Source: Betaproteobacteria bacterium
Lineage (GTDB): Bacteria > Pseudomonadota > Gammaproteobacteria > Burkholderiales > Usitatibacteraceae
Assembly: GCA_012274175.1 (NCBI GenBank)
Contig: JAAOZZ010000147.1
Location: 1-5,958 of the forward strand
Direction of reading: 5' to 3'
Length of the DNA: 5,958 nucleotides
Below, piece by piece: positions 1-5,958 of the stretch (positions are counted from its first letter, which is position 1; the number at the start of each line of letters is the position of its first letter). The position numbers were made by a program, and so were the translations under genes. Under the pieces are notes generated by a model. The model ran no database searches and was not told where the DNA came from. It worked only from the letters and a program-made list of their open reading frames with translations.

Positions 1-245
1 AGGATCGATCCGAGGTCGTAGGGCACCGGCGCCATCTCGTCGACGATCGAGCAGGTGCCGTCCTCGGTGAGCATGGGGACCGGGTAGGTGTAGAGCGAGC
101 CCGGGTCCGGGATCGCGACCTTCTCGCTCATCGCCTCCATGAAATCGAGGACGGCGCGTTCAACGTCCGCTTCGCGGCCGGCGAGGGACTCGAGGCCCGC
201 CATGCGCAGGTACGCCGAGATGCGTTCGAGGGGAGCGTTGCTCAC
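1..245 (-). CDS. Unrecognised protein, N-terminal 81 codons, cut by the left window edge
   Basis: An open frame runs from a GTG at 245-243 to the left edge with no stop, giving 81 complete codons plus two bases. I do not recognise the family. The visible part starts MSNAPLERISAYLRMAGLES and looks soluble, with no signal peptide or membrane segment. An acidic, probably helical N-terminal third (about residues 5-42, rich in Glu, Ala, Arg and Met) is followed by a Pro/Tyr-containing stretch including PDPGSLYTYPVPML at 47-59. I chose the GTG because its first bases overlap the stop codon of the upstream Nudix gene (GTGA, four-base overlap), the usual sign of translational coupling. A later in-frame ATG at 203-201 is an alternative start. 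No Shine-Dalgarno sequence stands out before either. Coding character is supported by an uninterrupted frame with third positions almost all G or C. It probably belongs to the alaS-Nudix transcription unit; function is unknown. Confidence 0.72.
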   Translation of the reverse strand, partial: MSNAPLERISAYLRMAGLESLAGREADVERAVLDFMEAMSEKVAIPDPGSLYTYPVPMLTEDGTCSIVDEMAPVPYDLGSI

Positions 246-799
246 GTCCGCTCGGGCGCCGTGTCGAGGGGGGGACGATCGAGCCATTCGAACGGGAGCC
301 CGCGCGAGCGCATCCAGTCGGCCACCGCGAGGCCCGTGGCGCGCTTCCAGGGACGCAGCCGCTCGGGCGGATAGCGCCGGTACTCCGCGAGCTCCGCGCC
401 CAGGCGCACGGTGCCGGTCGCGATCGCGTGGTAGCAGAGCATCACCTCGTTCTTCGCCTCGAAAATGTAGTTGCCGATGAGGTGCGAGGCCGCGACCTCG
501 AGTCCCAGCTCCTCGCGCACCTCGCGCGCCACCGCCTCCCGCGGGTCCTCCTGCGCCTCGAGGTATCCGGTCACGAGCGCGAAGAAACCCGGCGGCCAGC
601 CGCGGTTGCGCGCGAGGATGATCTCGCCTTCGTGCTCGACCAGCGCACCCACGCACGGCGTCGGGTTGCCCCACTGCACGAAGCCGCATTCCTCGGTGCA
701 GGCCCGGCGCACCGTGGCCACGCCGTCGACGTCGACGAGCGTGCGCTCGCCGAGCGCTCGCGCGCAGCGCGGGCAGAACGCGTAGGGCTCCTTGCTCAT
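242..799 (-). CDS. Nudix hydrolase with N-terminal zinc ribbon
   Basis: This 185-aa protein should hydrolyse a nucleoside diphosphate linked to another moiety, in the cytoplasm and with divalent metal. The complete Nudix box G-x5-E-x7-REUxEExGU is visible at residues 78-100, with catalytic glutamates E93, E96 and E97. Ahead of it, C9-x2-C12 and C34-x3-C38 form a small zinc ribbon like that before the Nudix domain in NADH pyrophosphatases. The NudC substrate signature SQPWPFPxS, expected just after the box, is absent; the corresponding region reads IGNYIFEAKNEVMLCYHA. It is therefore NudC-like in layout but should not be called NADH pyrophosphatase; the substrate is unknown. The ATG at 799-797 is preferred because residues from MSKEPYAF onward fit the family, whereas the frame further upstream (to 895) runs back into alaS and encodes basic, unconserved sequence. 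It begins 34 bases after the alaS stop and its TGA overlaps the next gene's GTG, so it is probably co-transcribed with both. Confidence 0.93.
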   Translation of the reverse strand: MSKEPYAFCPRCARALGERTLVDVDGVATVRRACTEECGFVQWGNPTPCVGALVEHEGEIILARNRGWPPGFFALVTGYLEAQEDPREAVAREVREELGLEVAASHLIGNYIFEAKNEVMLCYHAIATGTVRLGAELAEYRRYPPERLRPWKRATGLAVADWMRSRGLPFEWLDRPPLDTAPERT

Positions 800-833
800 C
801 GAAGGCGGCGCGCGGGCCCTCTCGAAGCGGCGG

Positions 834-3455
834 TCAAAGCCGCTCTTCGACCCAGCCGCGCACGGATGCGAGCGCCGCGGGCAGCGCCGACGCATCGGTG
901 CCGCCCGCCTGGGCCATGTCGGGCCGCCCGCCGCCCTTGCCGCCCACTTGCGAGGCGACGAAATTCACCAGCTCGCCCGCCTTCACCTTCCCGACCAGGT
1001 CCTGGCTCACGCCCGCGATGAGGCTCACCCGGCCGCCTTCGGAAGCGGCCAGCACGATGGCGCTCGATTTGAGCTTGCCCTTCAGCTGGTCGAGCGTATC
1101 GCGCAGGCTCTTCACGTCGGCACCGTCCAGGCGCGCGGCGAGCACCTTCACGCCCTTCACCTCGACCGCGGACTGCGCGAGGTCGTCGCCCTGGCTCGCG
1201 GCCGCTTTCTGCTTCAGGCGCGCGACCTCCTTTTCCGCGGCCCGCACGCTCTCCAGCGCCTGGGCGAGCTTCGCCTCCACCTCCTGCGGCTGCGCCTTGA
1301 GGGTCTCCGCCACCCGGGCCAGCCGTTCCGACTCCTGGCGCGCGAAGGCGAGCGCCACGGTGCCCGCGACCGCCTCGATGCGCCGGATGCCGGCGGCCAC
1401 GCCGCCTTCGGAGACGATGCGGAAGAGGCCGATGTCGCCGGTGCGCGCAACGTGGGTGCCGCCGCAAAGCTCCCGGGACGACCCGATGTCCAGCACGCGC
1501 ACCTCGTCGCCGTACTTTTCGCCGAAGAGCATCATCGCGCCCAGCTTCTGGGCGTCCGCGATGGGCATGACGCGCACGCTGGTGGCCTCGTTGCGCAGCA
1601 CCTCGAAGTTAACGATGTCCTCGACGCGGCGGACCTGCTCGGCGCTCAGGGGCGCGTTGTGGCTGAAGTCGAAGCGGGTCTTGTCCTCGTCGACGAGGGA
1701 GCCCTTCTGCTGGACGTGGGGGCCCAGCACCTCGCGCAACGCCTTGTGCATGAGGTGCGTGGCGGAATGGTGGCGCATGGTGCGCGCCCTCTTGTCGAGG
1801 TCCACCTGGGCCGCGACCACGTCGCCCACGGCGAGCTCGCCGGTCTTCACCACGCCGTGGTGGCCGAACACCTCCGGCTGGACTTTCTGCGTGTCCTGGA
1901 CCTCGAAGAGCGTGAGGCACACGCCGCCCTTGGTGAGCTCCCCGCGGTCGCCCACCTGGCCGCCCGACTCGGCGTAGAAGGGCGTGCGGTCGAGCACCAC
2001 GACACCCTCCTCGGCCTGCCCCAGGCGGTCGACCGGCGAGCCTTCGCGATAAAGCGCCACCACGCGGCCCTGTTCCGAGAGCACGTCGTAGCCCCGGAAC
2101 GCGGTCTTCACGCCCTCGTAGTCCAGCTGCGCCCCGGCCTTGAAGCGGCTCGACGCCCGCGAGCGCTCCTGCTGCGTCGACATCGCCGCATCGAACGCCT
2201 TCAGGTCGACTTCGAAGCCGCGCTCGCGGCCGATGTCCGCGGTGAGGTCCACCGGGAAGCCGAAGGTGTCGTAGAGCTTGAACGCGGTGTCCCCGTCGAG
2301 GCGCTTCGCGTCCTGCGCGAGGGCCGTCTCGAGGATCGCCATGCCGGTCTCGAGCGTCTCGGCGAAGCGCTCCTCTTCCTGCTTGAGCGTCGAGGTGACG
2401 CGCTCCTGCGCCTCGCGCAGCTCCGGGTATGCGTCTCCCATCTCCGCGACCAGGGCCGGCACCAGCTTGTAGAAGAAGGGCTGCTTCTGCCCGAGCTTGT
2501 AGCCGTGGCGCATCGCCCGGCGCGCGATGCGGCGCAGCACGTAGCCGCGGCCTTCGTTGCCGGGAATGATCCCGTCGCAGATGAGGAAGGCGCAGGCGCG
2601 GATGTGGTCGGCGATCACGCGCAGCGACGGCGACTCGAGGTCCTGCGCTCCGGTTTGCCGTGCCGCGGCCCGCACGAGCCCCTGGAAGAGGTCGATCTCG
2701 TAGTTGGACGAGACGTGCTGCAGGACCGCCGTGAGGCGCTCCAGTCCCATGCCGGTATCCACGGAAGGCTTGGGCAGCGGATGCAGCGTGCCCGCGTGGT
2801 CGCGGTTGAACTGCATGAAGACGAGGTTCCAGATCTCGATGTAGCGGTCGCCGTCGGCATCGGCGGAACCCGGCGGGCCCCCGGGAATGCCGGGACCGTG
2901 GTCGTAGAAGACTTCCGAGCAGGGGCCGCACGGGCCCGTGTCCGCCATCTGCCAGAAATTGTCGCTCTCGTACTTGCGCCCGCCCGGCTTGTCGCCGATG
3001 CGGATGCAGCGATCCCCGGGCACGCCGATATCGCGGGTCCAGATGTCGTAGGCCTCGTCGTCAGTCTCGTAGACGGTGGTCCAGAGCTTGTCCTTCGGCA
3101 GGCCGTACTCGACCGTGAGGAGCTCCCAGGCGAAGCGGATGGCGTCGCGCTTGAAATAGTCGCCGAAGCTGAAGTTGCCCAGCATCTCGAAGAACGTGTG
3201 GTGGCGCGCGGTGTAGCCCACGTTCTCCAGGTCGTTGTGCTTGCCGCCCGCGCGCACGCAGCGCTGCGCCGTGACCGCCCGGTGGTAGGGCCGCGTCTCG
3301 ACCCCGAGGAAGACGTCCTTGAACTGCACCATCCCCGCGTTGGTGAAGAGCAGCGTCGGGTCGTTGGCCGGGACGAGCGGGCTCGAGGGCACGTGCGCGT
3401 GGCCCTTCGAGACGAAGTAGTCGATGAACTTGCGGCGGATCTCGTTGGTCTTCAT
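834..3455 (-). CDS. alaS: Alanine--tRNA ligase
   Basis: This 873-aa cytoplasmic class II synthetase charges tRNA-Ala with alanine and clears mischarged Ser/Gly-tRNA-Ala; the length is normal for the family. Class II motif 1 lies at residues 14-29 ([16 protein letters not shown]). Motif 2 covers about 66-101, including [20 protein letters not shown], and motif 3 is GMGLERL at 235-241. The tRNA-recognition region contains [20 protein letters not shown] at 299-318. The editing domain keeps all four zinc ligands: H563 and H567 (HSATH) plus C664 and H668 (CGGTH). A Glu/Lys/Ala-rich coiled-coil linker spans about 700-750, and the C-Ala domain ends with a glycine-rich stretch at 838-852 ([16 protein letters not shown]). 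The ATG at 3455-3453 gives the conserved N-terminus [14 protein letters not shown]; the frame stays open 37 codons further upstream (to 3566), but that extension is unconserved and holds the likely promoter and ribosome site. No key residue is missing. It probably heads a unit with the Nudix gene and the unknown gene that follow. Confidence 0.98.
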   Translation of the reverse strand: MKTNEIRRKFIDYFVSKGHAHVPSSPLVPANDPTLLFTNAGMVQFKDVFLGVETRPYHRAVTAQRCVRAGGKHNDLENVGYTARHHTFFEMLGNFSFGDYFKRDAIRFAWELLTVEYGLPKDKLWTTVYETDDEAYDIWTRDIGVPGDRCIRIGDKPGGRKYESDNFWQMADTGPCGPCSEVFYDHGPGIPGGPPGSADADGDRYIEIWNLVFMQFNRDHAGTLHPLPKPSVDTGMGLERLTAVLQHVSSNYEIDLFQGLVRAAARQTGAQDLESPSLRVIADHIRACAFLICDGIIPGNEGRGYVLRRIARRAMRHGYKLGQKQPFFYKLVPALVAEMGDAYPELREAQERVTSTLKQEEERFAETLETGMAILETALAQDAKRLDGDTAFKLYDTFGFPVDLTADIGRERGFEVDLKAFDAAMSTQQERSRASSRFKAGAQLDYEGVKTAFRGYDVLSEQGRVVALYREGSPVDRLGQAEEGVVVLDRTPFYAESGGQVGDRGELTKGGVCLTLFEVQDTQKVQPEVFGHHGVVKTGELAVGDVVAAQVDLDKRARTMRHHSATHLMHKALREVLGPHVQQKGSLVDEDKTRFDFSHNAPLSAEQVRRVEDIVNFEVLRNEATSVRVMPIADAQKLGAMMLFGEKYGDEVRVLDIGSSRELCGGTHVARTGDIGLFRIVSEGGVAAGIRRIEAVAGTVALAFARQESERLARVAETLKAQPQEVEAKLAQALESVRAAEKEVARLKQKAAASQGDDLAQSAVEVKGVKVLAARLDGADVKSLRDTLDQLKGKLKSSAIVLAASEGGRVSLIAGVSQDLVGKVKAGELVNFVASQVGGKGGGRPDMAQAGGTDASALPAALASVRGWVEERL

Positions 3456-3467
3456 GCGCCTGGGCGG

Positions 3468-3475
3468 CCCTCTCC
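3468..3475 (-). promoter_or_regulatory. Candidate ribosome binding site of alaS
   Basis: Read on the minus strand, GGAGAGGG lies before the alaS ATG at 3455 with a 12-base spacer. The purine run matches the anti-Shine-Dalgarno sequence over GGAG and again over GAGG, but the spacing is longer than ideal. It supports the ATG at 3455 over the upstream in-frame ATG at 3566. Confidence 0.4.
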
Positions 3476-3505
3476 ACGGCCTCTTGGCGGGCGGGGAAAA
3501 CGTCA

Positions 3506-3514
3506 AGGATACCA
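3506..3514 (-). promoter_or_regulatory. Candidate extended -10 promoter element for alaS
   Basis: The minus-strand sequence TGGTATCCT fits an extended -10 element (TGn followed by a TATAAT-like TATCCT). It would start transcription near 3499 and leave a leader of roughly 45 bases before alaS. I see no convincing -35 hexamer at 17 bases upstream, which is tolerable for an extended -10 promoter but keeps confidence low. It is also one of the few A/T-containing stretches in this very GC-rich gap. No T-box, leader peptide or other attenuator is visible. Confidence 0.33.
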
Positions 3515-3618
3515 AAGCGCTCACCCGCTCCGCGGTTCCACGGCGCGATTGTTGGTGGGGGGGCATGTTCGAGGCGAACCCTGTCGAGCGGGGGTGCTCG
3601 CGGATGGATGCAGGGTCG

Positions 3619-3646
3619 CGGCGGCCCTCGTCACATCAGGCCGCCG
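3619..3646 (-). terminator. Possible stem-loop after the histidine kinase gene
   Basis: Perfect 8-bp arms (CGGCGGCC at 3619-3626 and GGCCGCCG at 3639-3646) enclose a 12-base loop, beginning 23 bases after the kinase stop codon. The position suits a transcription terminator or mRNA 3' end stabiliser. No U-tract follows on the minus strand, so it is not a standard intrinsic terminator. Such GC-rich arms can also arise by chance in DNA of this composition. Confidence 0.3.
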
Positions 3647-3669
3647 ATTCCTTGCCCAACTTCGCGAAT

Positions 3670-5958
3670 TCAGCCGATCTTCGCATCGCGCGAATGACTC
3701 GCAAGCAATGCCCTGATGACTTCCGGGAAATTCCTCGAGGTCGATTTCTCGAGCACTGCGAGGGCTCCCGCGGCGGCAGCCTGGGCTTTGACGTCCCCAT
3801 CGACCGATGCCGACACGATGATGACGGGAAGCGCCGCGACTTTCCCTGCGCGCACGAAAGCCGGCGCCAGCTCCAGGCCATCGTCCGGCCCGAGCTTGCG
3901 GTCGAGGAGGATCACGTCGGGTTGCTGCTCGCGGGCAAGCCTGAGACCTTCGGCTCCACCTTCGGCCTCGGAGACCAGGAAGCCCTCCCTTCGAAGGACA
4001 TGGCCGATGATCATGCGGTCGTCGGCGCTGTCGTCGACAATGAGTACGCTAAGCGCCCGGCCCGCTGCCGGAGCCTGCGTGGCTGCGTCGGGGAGCGCGG
4101 TGGAGATCGCCAATGCTCGTCGCAGCTCCGCCGCTTCGGCGCCGAATCTCGCGGGCGCATCCCCCAGTAGCGATGGGTCGCCGCGGACGCACAGGCGCTC
4201 TATCTCCTGGCATAGGCGCGCGAGGCGCTGCCCGCCGAGATGTCCGGCCGTCGATCGAAGGTTGTGCATCGCAATGGCGGCGGCGGCCAGGTTCACGCCC
4301 GTCGTCGCGGCATCGAGCGCCAGCGCCGCCGTGCTTGATTGCTCCTCGAGGTGGTCCCGCAGCCGCTCGACCAGGCCCGGATTGCCTTCCCGCTCCATTT
4401 GAAGCAGCTCGCCGAGCGTGACGGCGCAAAGCACTGCGTCCCCCGGGCTCCCGTCGCGCCCGCCGGTGCCGTCGCCAGCGCTCGCGCAGGCCTCCGCACT
4501 CGGAAGATTGGTGGTGAGCATCGCGCGCAGCTGGCTCGGCGAGAACGGCTTCGGCATGTAGTCGTCCATCCCCGCTGCGAGGCAGATCTCGCGGTCTCCG
4601 GCGAGAGCATGGGCGGTCACGGCGACAATGCGCTGATGCCTTCCGGACGCAACCTCTCCCTCCCGGATGATCCGCGTGCACTCGTATCCATCCATCACCG
4701 GAAGCTGGCAGTCCATGAGCACCAGATCGAAGCGACCGACTTTCATCGCGGCAAGCGCCTCGTGCCCGTCCGTGGCCACCGTCACGCCGCAGCCGGCCTG
4801 CTTCAGCATGGCACTTGCGACCACGATGTTCACGGGGTTGTCCTCGACCAGGAGGATGCTCGCCTCGAAGCGAGCCGTGACTGTCCGGTCGGCGTGCGTG
4901 GCGGGGACGCTGCTTCGCGCGAGGAGGAAATTGTAGAGGGTCGAGCTTTTCACGGGCTTTGGAATCTCCGTCGAAATGTGCCGCATGAACGTGGCGCGCG
5001 ACGTGGGCGCCGCGCCCGTACAGAGCAGCGCAACCCGGATGGCGGGTTCCTTCGTCAATCGATCCATGCCAATCAGGACGCGTTGCCATTCGGGCAGCCC
5101 GTCATCGACGATGAGGGCATCGTATGCCGGAGCCGGCGGCGCGCGCGACAGCCGCTCGAGCGCCTCGGCGGCGCTCACGACCACGTCCACGGTCACGCCC
5201 CAGGCGGCCATGCGCTGCATCTCGAAATGCCGGTGCGCCGGATTGCCGTCCGCGAGCAGCACCCGGATGCCGAGCCCCCGCGTATCGCGTGCGGACGGCT
5301 CCGGCGGCGCGTTGCCCAGCGGGACCGTAAACCAGAAGGTGCTTCCGCCCTCGGGGTCGCTCGACATTCCGAGCGCCCCGCCCATGATTGCGACGAGCTG
5401 GCGGGAGATCGACAAGCCAAGCCCCGTTCCGCCGTGTTCGCGTTGCGTGGTGGAATCGGCCTGGGTGAAGGCCTCGAAGATTCGCGTCTGCGCCTCGGGG
5501 CTGACCCCGATGCCGGTATCCGTCACGGAGACGCGCAAGTCGAAATCGCCGTTGCGGCCCGCCGCGACGGGCTCGCTCGCCACGTGGACCGCGACCTCGC
5601 CCCGGAGCGTGAACTTGACCGCGTTGCCGACGAGGTTGGAGAGAACCTGGCGCACGCGCAGCGAGTCTCCCATCGCCGCCGGCGGGACACCGGCATCGAA
5701 CGAAAGCCGCAGGGCGAGCCCTTTGGCGCGCGCCTCGGCCGCAAAGACCTGGATGACGTCTTCGATGTGGTCGTGCAGCGGAAACACGCTGCGTTCGATC
5801 TCGAGGTGGCCGGCCTCGATCTTCGAGAAGTCGAGGATGTCGTTCAGGATGCGAAGGAGCGCCTCGCCCGATGCGATGATCGTGTCGAGCGAGGGGCGCT
5901 GCTTGTCGTCGCAGGACGACCGCATCACGTAGGCCATGCCGAGGATTCCGTTCATCGG
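3670..5958 (-). CDS. Hybrid sensor histidine kinase (REC-REC-Hpt-REC), N-terminus cut by the right window edge
   Basis: This is the C-terminal part of a multistep phosphorelay kinase; about 762 residues are visible. Numbering from the Met at 5955, the fragment opens with PMNGILGM, the end of a HisKA H-box, so the phosphoacceptor His should lie about five residues outside the window and 5955 is not a true start. The HisKA remainder covers 1-53. The HATPase domain (about 60-213) has an N-box with N107 and N111, DTGIG at 146-150, an F-box at 159-167 and GGTGLGL at 175-181. Receiver 1 (229-345) is degenerate: D236 is followed by G237 where a second acid is expected, though D284, T313 and K333 remain. 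Receiver 2 (366-482) is intact, with E371/D372, D415, T448 and K469. The Hpt domain (about 512-615) carries H564 in MHNLRSTAGHLGG. Receiver 3 (636-755) is intact, with D641/D642, D685, S715 and K737. Ala/Gly/Pro linkers separate the last domains. The sensor input, membrane topology and promoter are not visible, and no partner regulator is adjacent. Confidence 0.95.
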   Translation of the reverse strand, partial: PMNGILGMAYVMRSSCDDKQRPSLDTIIASGEALLRILNDILDFSKIEAGHLEIERSVFPLHDHIEDVIQVFAAEARAKGLALRLSFDAGVPPAAMGDSLRVRQVLSNLVGNAVKFTLRGEVAVHVASEPVAAGRNGDFDLRVSVTDTGIGVSPEAQTRIFEAFTQADSTTQREHGGTGLGLSISRQLVAIMGGALGMSSDPEGGSTFWFTVPLGNAPPEPSARDTRGLGIRVLLADGNPAHRHFEMQRMAAWGVTVDVVVSAAEALERLSRAPPAPAYDALIVDDGLPEWQRVLIGMDRLTKEPAIRVALLCTGAAPTSRATFMRHISTEIPKPVKSSTLYNFLLARSSVPATHADRTVTARFEASILLVEDNPVNIVVASAMLKQAGCGVTVATDGHEALAAMKVGRFDLVLMDCQLPVMDGYECTRIIREGEVASGRHQRIVAVTAHALAGDREICLAAGMDDYMPKPFSPSQLRAMLTTNLPSAEACASAGDGTGGRDGSPGDAVLCAVTLGELLQMEREGNPGLVERLRDHLEEQSSTAALALDAATTGVNLAAAAIAMHNLRSTAGHLGGQRLARLCQEIERLCVRGDPSLLGDAPARFGAEAAELRRALAISTALPDAATQAPAAGRALSVLIVDDSADDRMIIGHVLRREGFLVSEAEGGAEGLRLAREQQPDVILLDRKLGPDDGLELAPAFVRAGKVAALPVIIVSASVDGDVKAQAAAAGALAVLEKSTSRNFPEVIRALLASHSRDAKIG

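Noticed and set aside
139..480. 113-codon plus-strand frame at the left end
   Set aside because: The product is almost entirely Arg, Ser, Ala and Pro. The opposite strand carries the Nudix C-terminus and the start of the next gene.
1609..2931. 440-codon minus-strand frame within alaS
   Set aside because: It is a different frame of the same DNA. Its product is Arg/Gly/Pro/Ala-rich with no motif, while the alaS frame carries every conserved motif.
3501..3506. Minus-strand TTGACG as a -35 box for alaS
   Set aside because: No -10-like hexamer lies about 17 bases downstream; that stretch is GC-rich sequence leading into the ribosome-site region.
3557..3563. Run of seven G as part of a G-quadruplex
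   Set aside because: The surrounding bases lack four closely spaced G-runs, so no standard quadruplex can be drawn.
792..3716. Very long open frame (974 codons) on the plus strand covering all of alaS and more
   Set aside because: It is antisense to a fully conserved alaS. Its product is dominated by Arg, Ala, His, Leu and Val in a low-complexity way, with no recognisable domain. Long antisense frames are expected opposite GC-rich genes with G/C third positions.
3424..4170. 248-codon plus-strand frame bridging the intergenic gap and the kinase 3' end
   Set aside because: It is mostly antisense to receiver 3 and the Hpt domain, has no recognisable family and no clear ribosome site.
4049..5089. 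346-codon minus-strand frame within the kinase
   Set aside because: It is an alternate frame of the receiver-Hpt region, Arg/Gly/His-rich and without motifs.
4976..5932. 318-codon plus-strand frame opposite the kinase
   Set aside because: It is antisense to HATPase and receiver coding sequence; the product is Ser/Arg/Pro/Thr-rich with no domain.
5953..5955. ATG at 5955 as the start codon of the kinase
   Set aside because: The preceding codon is Pro and the sequence continues MNGILGM, the internal end of a HisKA H-box; the true start lies beyond the window.

Overview
The window looks like GC-rich proteobacterial chromosome, most likely from a betaproteobacterium. That placement rests on the overall character of the alanyl-tRNA synthetase and on very strong G/C preference at third codon positions; it is a family-level impression, not a measured placement. 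All four genes that can be supported lie on the minus strand, so transcription runs from high to low coordinates. No mobile element, CRISPR array, tRNA or rRNA is visible.

Layout in transcription order. (1) 5958-3670 is the C-terminal part of a large hybrid sensor histidine kinase. The window edge cuts it inside the phosphoacceptor H-box, so the sensor region and probably the catalytic histidine lie outside. What remains is dimerisation/ATPase core, a degenerate receiver, an intact receiver, an Hpt domain and a further C-terminal receiver. (2) 3669-3456 is a 214-base intergenic region with three small inverted repeats and a plausible extended -10 promoter element for the next gene. (3) 3455-834 is a complete, canonical alaS (873 aa). 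(4) 799-242 is a 185-aa Nudix hydrolase with an N-terminal zinc ribbon, starting 34 bases after alaS. (5) 245-1 is the first 81 codons of an unrecognised protein. It starts on a GTG that overlaps the Nudix stop codon by four bases (GTGA) and runs off the left edge.

The last three genes look like one transcription unit: alaS, Nudix hydrolase, unknown protein. The grouping is translation plus a probable nucleotide-housecleaning enzyme; no functional link can be shown from sequence. The kinase appears to be a separate unit that happens to share the strand. No dedicated DNA-binding response regulator is visible next to it.

Nothing here amounts to a clearly new biological system. The points most worth a second look are the unusual order of phosphorelay domains in the kinase (one receiver missing a metal-binding acid, one extra receiver after the Hpt) and the unrecognised protein translationally coupled to the Nudix gene.
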